A stretch of DNA of 64,000 nucleotides from Lithospermum erythrorhizon (lineage: Eukaryota; Streptophyta; Magnoliopsida; Boraginales; Boraginaceae): the NCBI GenBank assembly GCA_019722365.1, contig JADFUC010001455.1:682001-746000 (forward strand), given 5' to 3'. Each line of letters opens with the position of its first letter. Within the stretch, counting starts at the first letter, position 1. Both the position numbers and the translations under genes were made by a program. Below are positions 41,521 to 54,727 of the stretch, piece after piece. The notes below the pieces were generated by a model that made no database searches, had not been told where the DNA came from, and was given only the letters and a program-made list of their open reading frames with translations.

Positions 41521-42950
41521 TGTAGTTTTGAATTAAAAAGTTTTTATTTAACAATAATAATCATAATAATAAAATAGAAATAAAATGTAAATAATTAATT
41601 CTATTAATGCAAATAGTTTATTTTTAATTCATGACAATGATCCTAGATTATATGAATACATGGTGAAAAAATGTTAAGACGTTGTAGATTAATAGCTCAA
41701 TTTTGTCTATGTGTAGCTTAGATGAATATATGGTGAGGAAATGCAAGAACCAAGAATCATTAGCAATATGATTAGTAATTTACGTAATTAATTATTTTTT
41801 AGAAAAAAAGTTACAACTCGATGGAGTTACATGACTCGTGTATTTGGAGTTTCTAATAATGTTCAGTGCATTATTTGAAGTTTCCACGTAATTCAATTCA
41901 ATTCAATTCCAATACAATACGTTATACTAATATTCGATTTATTATACTAATAATTAATAAAATTATAATAATAATAAAATATGTAATAAGATGTAAATAA
42001 TTAATTTTAGTTGGAAAGGCAATATATTCTTAATAAAAAAATGAAAGGATCGTTGATTTTATCTAAACTTTTAGAAGATATATAAATATAGATATTAAAG
42101 TTAAATAAGATATTTTTAATTCTTGTTTTATTTTAACATAAAGTCAACATTATATCATTTTATTTATTATGTCATGATGATTTCATAGAAAATTATTGTA
42201 TTATTCATATGATGTTTCAATAGAATGATTATTTTATTTACAATGATATGAGTTCATGATAAGAGCCAATAATTAATATAATTATGATAATAAAGATAAT
42301 AATAAGATGTAAGTACTTAATTTTAATTGAAATATTTTAGTTGGAAGAGCAATGAGTTCTTAAAATAATTTAAAAAGTGCTTATTTTATGTAAACTTTTA
42401 GAAGATATATAAATGTAGATATTTTAATCATAAGTTAAATAGATATGTTCTTAAAATTAGAAGATATATGAATATAGATATTTTAATCATAAGTTAAATC
42501 AAGTATTTTTTTGTTCAAGTTTTATTTTAACATAAGTCTAACATTATACCATTCTATTTATTATGACATAATAATTTCATAGCATATTATTGTATTATTT
42601 ATATGATGTTTATAATGATAATGTAATAATATACTATAGATATTAGAATAGATAAACCTCTTGATTAATGAAGTAACTTATAAAAGTGCAAATTTTATGA
42701 TGAATAAATAATTGAAGAAATGCAAAGAGCCAAGATCATTGTCAATCATGAAATAAGCACATGTAATTAATTCGCCCAATACATGTAAGTAACTCTATTT
42801 TTTAACATAAAATAATCATAATAATAAGATAATAATAAAGTGCAAATAATTAATTCTATTTGAAAGAGCAATATGGTATTAACAAAAAATAGAAGAAACA
42901 TCTTATTGGATTCACACTTTTATAAGGTATTATAGATATATTTTCCTACC
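41521..42950. repeat. Diverged long-unit repeat array (~4 partial copies, spacing 300-540 bp)
   Basis: The ordered words AATAAGATGTAAATAATTAA, TTGGAAGAGCAAT and CTTTTAGAAGATATATAAAT recur at about 41580, 41985, 42303 and 42838. The segment 'TTTTATTTTAACATAA...AACATTATA' with 'TGTATTATT.ATATGATGTTT' recurs at about 42125 and 42525. The arrangement is irregular, as in an old satellite-like expansion. Confidence 0.65.
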
Positions 42951-44487
42951 ACATACTTTTTAAGTTATGGCGGCTACAGAGAAAATTATCAAAATGAGTA
43001 CCGATAATGGCGTAAAATTGTATTTTGATGCGATAAGCGTAGCAATTTAGTCAAGTAAGCGGCGCAAAAGTTGCGCTTTTGATCACATTAATATTTAGTT
43101 AAGTAACCAAGCATTACGTGATTGGCACATTGGTTGGGGATCAATCTTGGCTATGAGGCAAATTACAAACAGTAGATTAAGCGGAAATATTCTTTGGTAA
43201 GTTGCTTACAGTAATGGATTTCTTTGGGGGCTAAAAGCTGCTTGTCGTTGTCTTAGTAGAAATAAAAATACAACTTGGTATCCACGTTTACGCTATTTTC
43301 TTAATATTTGTGAAAAATCAAGATATCTCCTTAGGTTGCCCTATAAAAATTGAAGAAATTCTTATTAAATGAATTAGTCAAAAGTATGAAATATCTAGAT
43401 TAAGGCATACCAACAAATTTAGTATGTGAAATAAAAAGTTTGTTTGTATATCAAAATAACATTAGGTCGGCCATGACCATCTTGAAATTCACTCTCCTTA
43501 CATTGATAACAATAATGGGGTCCTAGTCAAACACTCCAGCAAAACATTGATTCCTTCAATTTAGGGTGGTTCCTTTCCATGACAGTTCTTACTATGTGCA
43601 GTTGATTTCTTGAAGCACCATTAATTTGAATAAAGTTTTCTATCTTGACAAATGCCAACTTATTATTCCATGCAGTCTTTTTTCATCCCTAACGTAATTG
43701 CCAAGGCACTTAAATATTGACAAAATCATTCCATCTTTATTATTAATGTCAATGTGATCAGACATTAGACAATGAGTGTAAATGTTGACAAGATAGCCAT
43801 TTTGTCTGTATATTAAGTTCTAATACTATACTATAAAAGATTAGTTGAATTATGATGAAAAACAATGTCATCCATAAAATAGATAGATGCTTGCCCTGTC
43901 GACAAGGGAATGGCTTGTTTCTAGTAGGTATTTTGAAGTAGGTATCCATCCACTCATATAAGCCTCTAAAATCATTTTCATCGGATTCCCGATAATATTC
44001 TTCTGAAATCAGCTCCTACACAATATACCAATTTTGCATTTATGATAAATAAAATTCAATCAATTGTAAAGAATCATTGAACTATATTCTAGAATTAATT
44101 GGTGTGAAGCGAAATCGTGGCGGTACGCTTAAGATTAATCGCAGGCGGGATGTCAACTATTTGGTTGGAGACGAGTTTCGCTTTAAAACGATGCAGAGAT
44201 TATGTCGTTTGCGTGAAATTTCGAGCCTGCGTTGCGTGGAAAATTTGGGGTGGCGTTGCTTAGCTCACCATTTCCTTTCACCAGGTTGAAATTTTATGTC
44301 ACAGGAAGCGTTACATAACTAATTGGTGATAACACCTTATAAATGCATATTAACTTTAATTTATTTTCTTTGATTTTAGATAAAGATAGTGTAAGGCAGT
44401 TATAATGCGTTAAAACCGAAAGTTACTTTCTAGAATTTTAAATAAATATTATGGTATCATCAGTAATTGACATCCCACCACGAAGGC
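42951..44487. other. Intergenic DNA, partly GC-richer
   Basis: 43.0-43.1 and 44.08-44.29 kb are GC-richer, and the latter holds a 70-codon forward ORF without recognisable features. 43.45-43.70 kb resembles 51.21-51.32 kb (shared CTAGTCAAACA, TTGATTTCTT, TTAATTTGAA), extending the A/B duplication. No gene assigned. Confidence 0.4.
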
Positions 44488-44503
44488 ATGAACAAGCAAT
44501 TAT

Positions 44504-44747
44504 ATTTGTGCAGGCGCGTCGCGGGCGTGGGCTTTGTGAGAGTGTCTGCTCTGTGTCACGGCCGCGGGTTCGAACCTCGGCCGGTCTTCTGCGTTTGTTG
44601 GGGGTCGTTCGTAGGAATAGTGATTACTACGTGTGTTATGGAGCCTTTCAACGTAGTAGCCAGAGTCTGAGGCGCATCGATTTATCCTCTCTGTTGGTCG
44701 AGGGGCCCAGCGGCTGAGGCGGCTTAAAATGGCGATATCATTTTTTT
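44504..44747 (+). mobile_element. tRNA-derived SINE with perfect 16-bp target-site duplication
   Basis: A 244-bp GC-rich insertion in AT-rich DNA. It is bracketed by exact copies of ATGAACAAGCAATTAT at 44488-44503 and 44748-44763. A near-perfect Pol III B box lies in CGGGTTCGAACCTCGG (GGTTCGAAC at 44567-44575), about 65 bp from the left end, and a weak A-box-like TGGGCTTTGTGAG lies near 44528. The 3' end is a short T run (44741-44747). These are the defining features of a SINE mobilised by a LINE. Its intact target duplication suggests a fairly recent insertion. Two overlapping forward ORFs inside it are not genes. Confidence 0.85.
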
Positions 44748-44763
44748 ATGAACAAGCAATTAT

Positions 44764-46200
44764 TCGAAGCTACATGACTTTTGGCTTTTTGTGTATTAGA
44801 TATTCAAGTTGAAGATAGGTGTTGGAATAATTACAATATACATATAACTGGGCCTCGGCCTCATCAAAGAAAGGGACATGTATCTATGATATCCACGTCC
44901 GATTTAGTTGATGAATAATAATGATAAAACATTTATCTTTCTATCACACCATATTATTCTTTTTTTCTTTCAATTTTTTTATAATCAGACAAATTTTAAC
45001 ATCGTCACTTTATTTCATAATTATTATAATTTTTTTTTCCAAATAACATACACTCTAGCTTTATTTTTATTAATCTTGTAAAATAAAAAATATTAATAAA
45101 AAAATAATTAAGAATTATTGATTAAAAATGTCATTTTTAAAAAAAAAAGAGGACAAGGGACTCATAATTTCAGATTTGCCTATCAATTTTTTTCCTTTCC
45201 ATTTTAAAAAAGAAGAATAAGGGGCTTATAATTTCAGATTTGCCTATACTCAAATTTTGTCTATCAACTTTTTTTTTTCTCTTCCATTTGCATTAATTTC
45301 CTGGCTTGATCGCCGTCGTATCTGGAGCATGTGAGTAGTCCTTTCTTAGCGTATTTTACTATTCATAGTATATTCGGTATATTAAATCTTAAGCATTAAA
45401 TTCGGAATGTATTGATCATTTCTGTGATTCTTGAGCTTTCGAAGATGCGATGAAGAATCAGTTTTAAGGCTACTTGAGAATCTCACTGAGACCTAATCAT
45501 TTACTTACTTCGACAATTATTCTTACTTACGGCAATTGATATTATTAGGATGTAGAAATTTAAAAGCTTTCATATTTATATTGGGCGGCCAGTTGGTAGA
45601 TTTAGTTCGACCAAGTTTGAAAAATATGTGCTCCATAGAGTATACAAAAAAAAAATTAAAATTAAAATTGAAGCCATATATACAAGTACTATCCTAATTC
45701 AGTGATCAATCAATTCCTATTTCCTTTCTTTCACAATGCCCCATCTTTCCTCTTCGGTCATCATCCAAACATGGAATCAATGAGTACCAAGTCTTGTTTA
45801 TGAATCCACCCACCCACATTATGAGGTACTGTAATAGATGCTGAAAACAGCCCCCACCATTTTATTTGTCCTTTTTTGCCACCAATAGTAAAGGGAAAGA
45901 CCCAAAAGGCAGACAATTCCAGAGAGTTTCAATTCTCATCATGTTCCACACTACCATCATTATTATATTCACTTCAATTGTTGCACAATGTCAGTCCCAC
46001 ATTTCTCTGACACAATTTAGAAAACAAAGAAAATTTAATTAAAAAATACCAAATCTACTCTTTGACAAGGACTAGGTTGCCCCACAAAGAATCGACGACG
46101 TGAATTGTATATGAACTCGGTCAAAAATTGCTCCTACATCAAAACGGATGAACTATTCCTTAAAAATTGTACCAAATATATTGAGAATAATAAGATAATA
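44764..46200. other. Intergenic DNA 3' of the BOI-like gene
   Basis: No gene seen; two near-identical ~50-bp 'TAATTTCAGATTTGCCTATCAA'-type stretches occur at about 45163 and 45229. The rest is AT-rich with scattered pyrimidine tracts. Confidence 0.4.
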
Positions 46201-46375
46201 CTCTATCTCTTTTAAAATGTATGATCATTTAGAAATTTTTTATTTTTTTATAATAGTTGATTGTTTCTGATTTGATATATTTTTAAGTTTTGATATAGTT
46301 TTCGATTTGATTAGAACTTTAATGATGCATTAATAAAATATTTTTATCTAGCAATCGTATATTTTAAAATGAAGA
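46201..46375. mobile_element. Stowaway-like MITE downstream of the BOI-like gene
   Basis: The left end CTCTATCTCTTTTAAAATGT (after TA) faces a right end CGTATATTTTAAAATGAAG. The right TA is lost. Confidence 0.6.
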
Positions 46376-46759
46376 AATCTTTTAAAAAGTAAAAATTATT
46401 GTTATTGGAGCCACCATCTCTATATAATATTCTTTGAAGTGAGGTCGATAATATGAAATATGTTTTTTTATTCAACTCTATATTTGATAATCTCTTTCAT
46501 TAAGTTCTTAAATCATAGATCATTCGCTATGCTTTTTGTCGAATTCTTTTTTGATCCCCTCCACTTTTGCAACCATGTCTAAACAAGATTGCACAATGTA
46601 TAAACTAAAAAGTCCAATTACAAAAAATTCCTGTTAAAAACCTCATATTGAGAGAATTAAACCAATAATTGTATGTATTTGCCTGCATGCATACTCCTCC
46701 ATTATAACAAAAGAAACTATATGCTTGTTTTTTCTTCAATTTTTGTTGGACAATTTTCT

Positions 46760-48206
46760 TTAAGTAGTCAAATTGACATGAAGGCTACAACTTTTGTTGG
46801 ATTCGCAAACTGGACAAATATGTACATACGAATCACAACCGCTACATAGACAAAGGTGTCTACACGGCAAAACCAAAACACAAGCCTCTTCCTTCCCACA
46901 ACTTCTGCATATTTTACTGTTAATTTTTCCGTTAACAGAACAATTATTTTCAACCACATTGTCCGCTAAATTACGCCTTTCGCCACCTTCATCATAATTG
47001 CTTCCGCAACACGACTGAGCATCGTCGATTAATTCGACCGAGCCAGGGTAGGGTTGGTGGTGGTGGTGATGGTCACGGACTTGTGTTAGGACTTGTTCGA
47101 GATTGGTACGTAAAGCGGTAGCTGTGGCCTCGTTTGATTGAGCCAAGTCTCTCCATAGTTGATTTTCTACATAGAGTGATTTTACTCGGTCTACTAAAGC
47201 CGAATTTAATTTTTCGATTTTGAGAATTTCTTCTTCTTTTGCTTTTAGCTTCTTTGATATTGATTCTTCAACTGCTGCCATTATGTTTCTTGAGTACTTC
47301 CTCCTCCTCTCTTCCATTTCCAATCTCACCTTTTCCATCTATTTAAGCAAAAAGAATAAAAAATTATAAATAAAACTATTTGAAAAATATGAAGTAATAC
47401 TAGGAATAGGAAATAATGACACAATCTCAATTTAACTAAGATATCTGACTAGAGAATTAAAAACAAAATCTTGATCTTAAATTAATTTAATTCAAATACT
47501 TCTAATGTTCAAATTATTAGTTTATTAATTAAGCTTAAATCTTATAAACGATTTGTTGAACATTCTTAAATGATTTTGGTTGCAGTATTGATTTTCCATA
47601 ACCCATAGTACAGTACATTGTTTAGTGCCATGAATTTGTGTACAGAATAAAAATAACTCAAATAAATATTTCAAGGTATTAAAAATAAATATAATGACCA
47701 ATAAAATGATTAAACACAATTCTTAATCAAAACCTAATAATCCATTGCGTAGAACCAAAAGTTATGATTTTTTAATATAGAAAAAAAATCTATGAAAAAC
47801 TAACGGAGTAAAAAATAAAACTTTTGATAATTATATTACTTACATGATGAGAGATACACCGATCGACTTCGAGTTGGTCAAGCTGGATCTGAGAAGAAAA
47901 ATCTTGGCCAAGAAAGCTAAATAAATTGGAGGAGGAATAATAATTGTTATTGTTGCCACAATTATTGTACAAATTTTCTGTAGGGGTAGTGAAGGGAACA
48001 AATTGATGATTCATGTTGATGCTATTGTTACTATCTTCTCTTGATCTTTTTCTTGAAACTCCAGGGAGATTATTATGATGATGAGCATATGTGAGGCCAC
48101 TCTCAGCCTTCACCATACCATACTTCGCCGCCGGCACCACTATCTCCGTCATGGTTGAATTATTATACATAGGGAACATCATTTCTTGAAGTGTAGATGT
48201 TGTCAT
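46760..48206 (-). CDS. BOI/BRG-type RING E3 ubiquitin ligase, two exons, 313 aa
   Basis: Exon 1 is 48206-47844 (121 codons) and exon 2 is 47338-46760 (192 codons plus stop). The intron starts GTAAGT and ends TAG, phase 0. Residues ~1-100 are Asn/Ser-rich with VSRKRSRED. QIQLDQLEVDRCISHH leads across the splice into MEKVRLEMEERRRKYSRN and a long coiled coil. This is followed by the WRD motif (YVENQLWRDLAQSNEATATA), a five-His run, and a C-terminal C3HC4 RING (CRSCGKEEACVLVLPCRHLC, then C..C and CPVC). This architecture is that of the BOTRYTIS SUSCEPTIBLE1 INTERACTOR / S-RNase-binding-protein family, RING E3 ligases that restrain cell death and act with DELLA proteins in gibberellin responses. 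All RING metal ligands appear present, so the gene looks functional. I cannot tell which paralogue (BOI or BRG1-3) it is closest to. Confidence 0.92.
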
Positions 48207-48345
48207 TCAATATTTGATGGAGGAGAGTTTGGAGAAGAGTTGGAGAGAATTGGTTTTCAATGGAGTATTGTCTTTGTTATGAAGATTAATTTCAGCTTCT
48301 AGAAAGTTGTAGGAAAGAATGGTTAAATATAGAGTAGTATGTATT
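48207..48345 (-). promoter_or_regulatory. Leader and core promoter of the BOI-like gene
   Basis: On the gene strand a TATA-like CTATATTTAA lies around 48325-48335, about 120 nt upstream of the ATG. It is followed by a C/T-rich leader (CTCTCCAACTCTTCTCC). No uORF stands out. Positions are approximate. Confidence 0.4.
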
Positions 48346-49726
48346 GTTGTTAGTGCTACATGAATGGTTACATCATGTACTCCATGGCCCATGGGTATGT
48401 CTCCATCATGATAATTGCTTGGGATATAATACAATCACTTTTTTTTTCCATGATACAACGACAACAAATAATTACAAAAACAGGGGGGAGGAGGGGTGTT
48501 GATATTAGATAGTTTTATAATTATATACGGTATGGATGGTTTGGTCTCATTCATGTAGCTAATGCAACCATATTTTTTCTTTAAATATATAGAGTTGAAG
48601 GAGGACAAATAATAATCACTGGGGAGCCTTGAACTAGTCGTGGTTAGGATATCTTCTTAAAGTTCAGATATATTTGAAAAGCTAGTTCTTTGGAAACAAA
48701 TCCCTATTATTAATAAACGATTATCACATTTGTCAATCTTCTAGCCCTTAATAGCAGTTCATAACATTGGAAAAACCGTGTTAAAACATAATAAAACATC
48801 TATATATCAATCATCTAAATTTAAAACTTGACAAAACTGTTATTACAATTGATACTTTTTCCTTTCTTTATCATCCATCCACCATGCAATGAAGCTAGCA
48901 TTATCTTAGGATTAGGTTCAATGGAGAGGCATGTTTGATTTACTCTAAAATCTAGATTCTAAATTTTATTGTAATTCAATATGCGTGCCTACTACTAATA
49001 ATTCCATTAGTGTTATGTTATTCGATATATAAGTTGATCTACTTAATCTTAATAGATACTACTATTTGTCAATTTTCTAGTTATAAATTATACCAATTTT
49101 TCATCAAATTAAGAACCAATTAATAATAAATGATATTTTATATATATAATATATATATCACTTTCAATTAATGAATCGAGAAGCAACTTGATTTAATGAA
49201 TGTAGTGATATTAAAATTTTATTACATATACATTAAATATATAGAAGCTTAAGCGGAAAATCCAAAGCAAAGATGTTACATTGAAATTCTAAAGTAATAA
49301 GTATTTTAAAACAATTTTTTTTTAGAATAATAATTAAAAAAATCAAAGGGAGTAATATACTTGTTTAAATCCATAGGCTATAAGTGGCTTCAACGTAAAC
49401 ATAATTGCTCGACAGATGTTAGCAAAGTGTCATATTCATAATATGACGAAAAATTCTAAACAAGTTAGAGCACATCACAGTGCAAGGATATTTCCAAGAT
49501 ATTCATCATTTTTAATTTCAATATGGTTGATAATTATTTAGAAATCTGTCGGTCGGCTTTATAGAATTGAATGGTTTACAGTTCCTTGAATTTATCTAGT
49601 CAATGTCTTATCAGAATCACAAAAATTAGATAGAGAAAACACTGCGTGCAAATGAATAGAACATAAGGGACCACTTCATGAGTATGATCATGCAATTACT
49701 AGATTTGTTCATTTGAACAAAAAATA
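48346..49726. other. Intergenic DNA upstream of the BOI-like gene
   Basis: AT-rich. A G-run (GGGGGGAGGAGGGG, ~48484) is the only notable tract. No gene. Confidence 0.4.
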
Positions 49727-50483
49727 ATATTATGAGCCATAAGCTATTAATGGTGGTCCAAGAAGTTCGTCATGTTTGTTTAGCAGTACCACTCAATGCG
49801 CCATGAATTTGTAGATTATTGATAGATATCTCCAAAGATGTATATTTCTAATAAATTTCTTGGCCATCATGTTATCAGTAGTCCAATCATTAATAATCCT
49901 TGTCTACACACTATTGGACAGATGGAAATGCAAATGTTAAGAGTAAAAGATTCGAACATGTATATGACTTTTTTCATGTATACATAAATTTTTCAACTTT
50001 GTCAAACTAATTATATCCCTTAAAATCAAAAATTCATGATTTTGCAGGTTCGTTCCTACTTAGATTCGATACACTGCTTATTATTCATGGATATAACTAC
50101 TTATTATTCATGGATATAATCATAACCATACAAATTAATTTCACCGATTGTCCATACTTAGAATCAGGTTATTAACACCTATGGGTTCTTTTTAGTTGCG
50201 CATGATTGCATGTAAGATTACACTTGATTCATCGCTTCTCCACTAGTTTTTTATCACTGGAAAAAGTGGTTTTGGTACTTCATCATATCTCCAAAACTGT
50301 AGTTTTGGAGTACTTTTTTGTTCAAAAGTGGTACAATTATACATCTTCTTGTTTACATGAGGCACCACTGAGAAAAGCTAACCACTAAATTTATTCATCA
50401 ATTTTGGCCGAAGATAGTGGGTACAGCAGAGCATTTAGAAAGGTAAAGGGAACCATGACACCAAAGATGGGGATTTTGGTTTG
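49727..50483 (+). repeat. Dispersed duplication block, copy B
   Basis: The best preserved of the three copies. It holds 'ATTATGAGCC...GGTGGTCCAAGAAG', 'CTTGTCTACACACTATTGGA', 'GATTGCATGTAAGATT', 'CTTGTTTACATGAGGCACCA' and 'CCATGACACCAAAGATGGGG'. These are shared, in order, with copy C and more weakly with copy A. The contained 60-codon ORF is not shared and is not a gene. Confidence 0.65.
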
Positions 50484-52079
50484 CCAATTCTTTTGTGAAC
50501 AATGCATCCATTAATCATGAATGGATGTTGTAAAAACCTCATTTAATTATTTTTCTTTTAGGAATTCTATTGCCATATCAATATTGGCTTTTATCATCAT
50601 ATCATAGGTAAATTGTATTGTTAACATTATAAAATGAAATCAATGAATAAATTATAGTATTTCTCTTTGTTTTAGTAGTAGTACGTTTATTGCTAATATG
50701 GTCACATATAGTGACTGGTGCAGTTTATTCCATGTAATATGTAATAGTGTTATTGTTGCGAATTAGTTTAGAAAGTAACGCAAATATTATAGTAATAGTG
50801 TAGAATGTGACAATTGTAATTTGGTGTATTGTAGAGAGGCCAAAGCTGTAGCCTTGATTCACGTTATAAAGGGGCATGATAGTAATAAATAACAATTAAA
50901 TCTAAGTATCTATATTTTAAAAAAAATAGAATATTGAATGAACAAGAATTTACTTTTCTCTAGTATTTCTCCTCCTATCATCCCATAATTCATGTAAAGT
51001 GTCCAATATAAGCTAATTCTATTATAGTGAGTGGTAATTGAGATTCTCATGATGATAAAGATACCTTTTTTATGTGTGAAATGGGTTTCTAGCTAGACGA
51101 CCTTGATCATTGATAGGTGTTTGATTTCCTTTTAATTAATTTCTGGATTTGAATTGATTCTTATCTTTACCTACCATTAAAGACAAGACAGGAAATCTAC
51201 TATATATACACTAACGTAACTAAAACGGAGTGCTAGTCAAACATTGTTCCCTTCGATGCCGAACGATTAACTTAGCTTGATTTCTTCGAGTGCTTTTAAT
51301 TTGAACAAATTAATCCGAAAATACTTCTTTTATATACTTGAATTTAAACTTTGAATTTAGATAACATATATACTTCACACTAGTTGAACACTAGATTTAT
51401 TTTGAAAATTTTTAACAATAATTTTATTAAAGAAATCATGCCTTCCTGAGATCTGCCATCTGAACAACTTCAATCTTCACCTTTACTTAATTATGTTCCC
51501 AGGTTGACATTACGATTTTTTTTTAATCTCCACTGGCAATTATTATAATAGAACAAGATTATGCTAAATTAATCCTGTATATAATATTGTGACACAGTCG
51601 CTTTCTCATAATAATTTGATGAGTATCAAGCGTGGGAGTATATATATGCTTTCGGAAATGCATTTGCTTTTCACGAATATTTAATTTCTCTATATATATA
51701 ATATATTAATAGTATTGTGTTCTATGTAGTGGTTTCCACATTATGTCACGTTAGGTCATATATATGTATGAATTATTCATACAATTCTTTAATTGCAGTG
51801 CACCTCATTCAAACAAGTTGTTAATGATGATTGAAACATTCTTTTGAACTTTGCTTAGTATAAGCATAGTACGTAGTATAAGGAATAAATAAAGGAAAAT
51901 ATGAATTTTAATATAACTAAATTGGAGTTAAGCATTGTGATATTAAGTTTTTTATTAGTAATATGTTACTAAATTTAATTGAATGTTTCATTTCTTAATC
52001 AAACACGGATCAAGTGTTTATTTTTTATGGGTGAAATAACTCATTTATGTAATAATAGGTGTAACTGTTAGAAAGATTT
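50484..52079. other. AT-rich intergenic DNA
   Basis: No gene. 51.21-51.32 kb is similar to 43.5-43.65 kb, as noted for the A/B duplication. Confidence 0.4.
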
Positions 52080-53270
52080 TATTATTTATGATGTATGCTT
52101 GTACGTCTGATGAAGCTTAGCTTTGGAAAAATATTTCTGGAAGTCTGAAAGAATATTTATCAGCTTGATTGAGTTCAAGTATCGGTCTATTCTCTCTAAG
52201 CGCTTAACTATTGGCTAGCGAGATGTTGTTTTGAGATTTAATGTAGTCTTGGACTTGATTTAGTTTGAGGTCTTGATTTGGGCGCTTTGTTGTGATTAGA
52301 TTGATACTGTGGACCGATCTAATTTGAAGGCTTTGGATTTGTCTTTGGATGGATTTGTATGACTCTGTTGGTTGGATTTGTCTTCGATTTGGATGTGAGG
52401 CTGGATAGGAGTACGGATCGATGTGATCTACAGGCCCGGATAGAAGAATTGAGTCTTGGAGGCTTGATAACTTGGCTTGGATATGGTCGAAGCGAGGGGA
52501 AGCCTTAGCATTTATACAACTTATATTACGTCTATGATTTCTTACATGGGCCTTTGTGGTTTCTTGTAGTTTATTTAATTTATGAGGCAGAATGATCAGT
52601 TACCGTTAGTTTTTTGGAGTGCTGATTATGAGAGCCACTACGTGAATCTGACAATTCGACACTTTGTACTGGTTTTGGGTCACTATTTTTGATGCCGAGT
52701 TGAAGATTTTTTGTGTTAACCCCGACCGATTCTCTGATTAAGGCGGCGCATTTTAGACTTATAGGTTGAAGATTTGATATTTTTTTGAATAAGCAGCGAT
52801 CTTGAGGTTTACTAGAAGAAATCTGGCTGGCTTGGAGTTCTTATCTTTAAGTGCCGAGGGGCTTTTGTTATATTTTTATTATGTTTCGAGGATGAATTTT
52901 TTAGGTTATAATAAGGGGATATTTATAGACTTCGAGGTACCTGTACGATTGGTTGATGCGTGATCACAATTTTAGTAGCAGGTGAATTTGAAGGCGAAGT
53001 CAGAAATAGTTGATTTTATGAAAATTCTTTAGTCCACATTCGAGCATATGGGGCCCCCTATTATGAAGAATCGAAGATTTGGGATTCTTTTTAGGTCAAC
53101 CAGCGTTTCATGTGTACGATTAACTTTGGAGTGTTCGTTTAAGCACACGTTAACTACAGAGTCTTTGTTTAAACCCAGAAGCTTCCGGAACTCCCATTTC
53201 AGGCCAAATAGCAGATTTTATTGTCATAAATTTGGGGATTTTCGAGACCTACTTTCGATTGACATTTAAT
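52080..53270 (-). mobile_element. LTR-like fragment (probable copy 3 of the gypsy-like family)
   Basis: Moderate-GC block with a minus-strand TATA box in the context GAAGTCTATAAATATCCCCTT (TATAAATA = complement of 52920-52927), mirroring the TATA contexts at 9.3 and 38.3 kb. The CTCCGGGGTAGC motif is not seen here, so membership is less certain. The 73-codon forward ORF at 53048-53269 is antisense to it and is not a gene. Confidence 0.4.
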
Positions 53271-54355
53271 TCGGGGCTATTTTCTCGGAAACCCTCGTTC
53301 AGTTAAAATTTATGGTTAATTAATGATAAAAACCCTAATTTCGACTTTAATTTAATTTCAGGGGCCTAATTCCCGGGAACCCGTATCATTTCACACGTGT
53401 TCGACTTTTATTAGAATTTGGATTGAACTCTAATTGTCACGTGTATCTCCTGTGATCAATTTTTTTTAATCGATTTTACAAATTAAAATAAATCAAATTT
53501 TAATCAAATTATTTATTTAATTTCGACTGTGTATAATAAAATATTAAAAATATATTTAGTACCATAAGTCAAACTCGACTACATCTTACCGGTTGAGACG
53601 TTAACCAAATAAACTCATTCATTTTTTGATATTTTCTGTTTGAAGTTTGAATGGTCATCATTATCTTGAGTTCTTTTCTTCTAAAATAGATTTGATTATT
53701 CTTAACAGCAAAAGAAGATAAGAGAGTAAATAATAACCAGGTCAAGACTCAAGCAAGACTAGTAAAATAGAGTTTTCGAACAACTAATGAAATTGTCAAC
53801 ATTTAGCCTAACGATATGGATTGTTATTGATGGCATATTTTAAGCCGACAAACCTGCATTACAATTATCATCAGTTTAGATATGCATTATCATGTTCTAT
53901 CTCCAATTATTCTATATAAGTAGTACGACCAAATAATATATGTCAGCTGTCCCATATAATAAAAAGAAGTACAACAAACAAATAAAAATTAAACCCCGAA
54001 GGATTGATTTTGGCTTAAATTGGCATGAGTAGCATCTTATGGTTTCACATTGAGTGTTATATTATCGAGTTGTGATTCATCAATATATTGATCTATTGTT
54101 GGTGTATCATTTTTTTATCCATATTCATCACATTTTTCCTAATCGTTAAGCTGAGACCAAAACAACCAAGAAATCTATTTTATTTGTTCCAACGAAAAAT
54201 GAAACTTCACAAAACTGGCATGGTATTATTTTATTGGCCAAAAGATAAAACTGTTATAACCACAATTTGTAAATGGAATTGTATGTATGGAAATTAAAGA
54301 CTAAAAAAAACTTTGAAAGTTCATCTTCCGATCCACTACGTTTATGAAGATAAAT
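53271..54355. other. AT-rich intergenic DNA
   Basis: No gene. A 69-codon forward ORF (54088-54297) is hydrophobic at its start and Lys-rich at its end, without family resemblance. Confidence 0.4.
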
Positions 54356-54544
54356 GTTCTTCATACGTTTGAAATATAGATAATTATTTAGATGAAAATA
54401 TTTTATTTAGTAAGGAATAGCGAATTACATTACGGTGAAAATGTATAAAGCTATATTGGGATTGTAAAATGTATATTAAAATCACAAGCAATCAATGCAG
54501 AAAAAATAATTTTTTTAGATAATAAATGTATTTTGAAGCGGAGA
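54356..54544. mobile_element. MITE related to the 4.58-kb element
   Basis: The interior shares AAAATGTA(A/T)AAAGCTATATTGG and the following GATTGTAAAA...GTATATTAAAA with 4584-4800, and it contains a single rather than a duplicated central unit. The termini are too decayed to define TIRs. Confidence 0.5.
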
Positions 54545-54727
54545 AATCACCTATTTACTGCCTTATATCATTCCGTAAATTAGCTATTAAAGATAAATAC
54601 ATATCATAATGGAAAGTTCTTTGAATATATAACTCATGAAGTACACTAAGTTCTCTTGAATAGCAGAAAGCTAAAAGGGACATCATTTGTATTGTCACCC
54701 AAGAAACAGTATTCGTTCGGACGAAAT

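Noticed and set aside
43758..43949. Minus-strand ORF with a nearby 'FMDDIVF'-like string, considered as a copia RT fragment
   Set aside because: No other RT motif flanks it in any frame.
44077..44289. 70-codon ORF, basic, in a GC-richer patch
   Set aside because: No recognisable domain, no splice context, and surrounded by repeat DNA; not strong enough to call a gene.
44451..44717. Two overlapping ORFs at 44.45-44.72 kb, and a possible standalone tRNA gene suggested by GGTTCGAAC
   Set aside because: The B box belongs to a SINE: there is no tRNA cloverleaf, and target duplications bracket the unit. The ORFs are passages through it.
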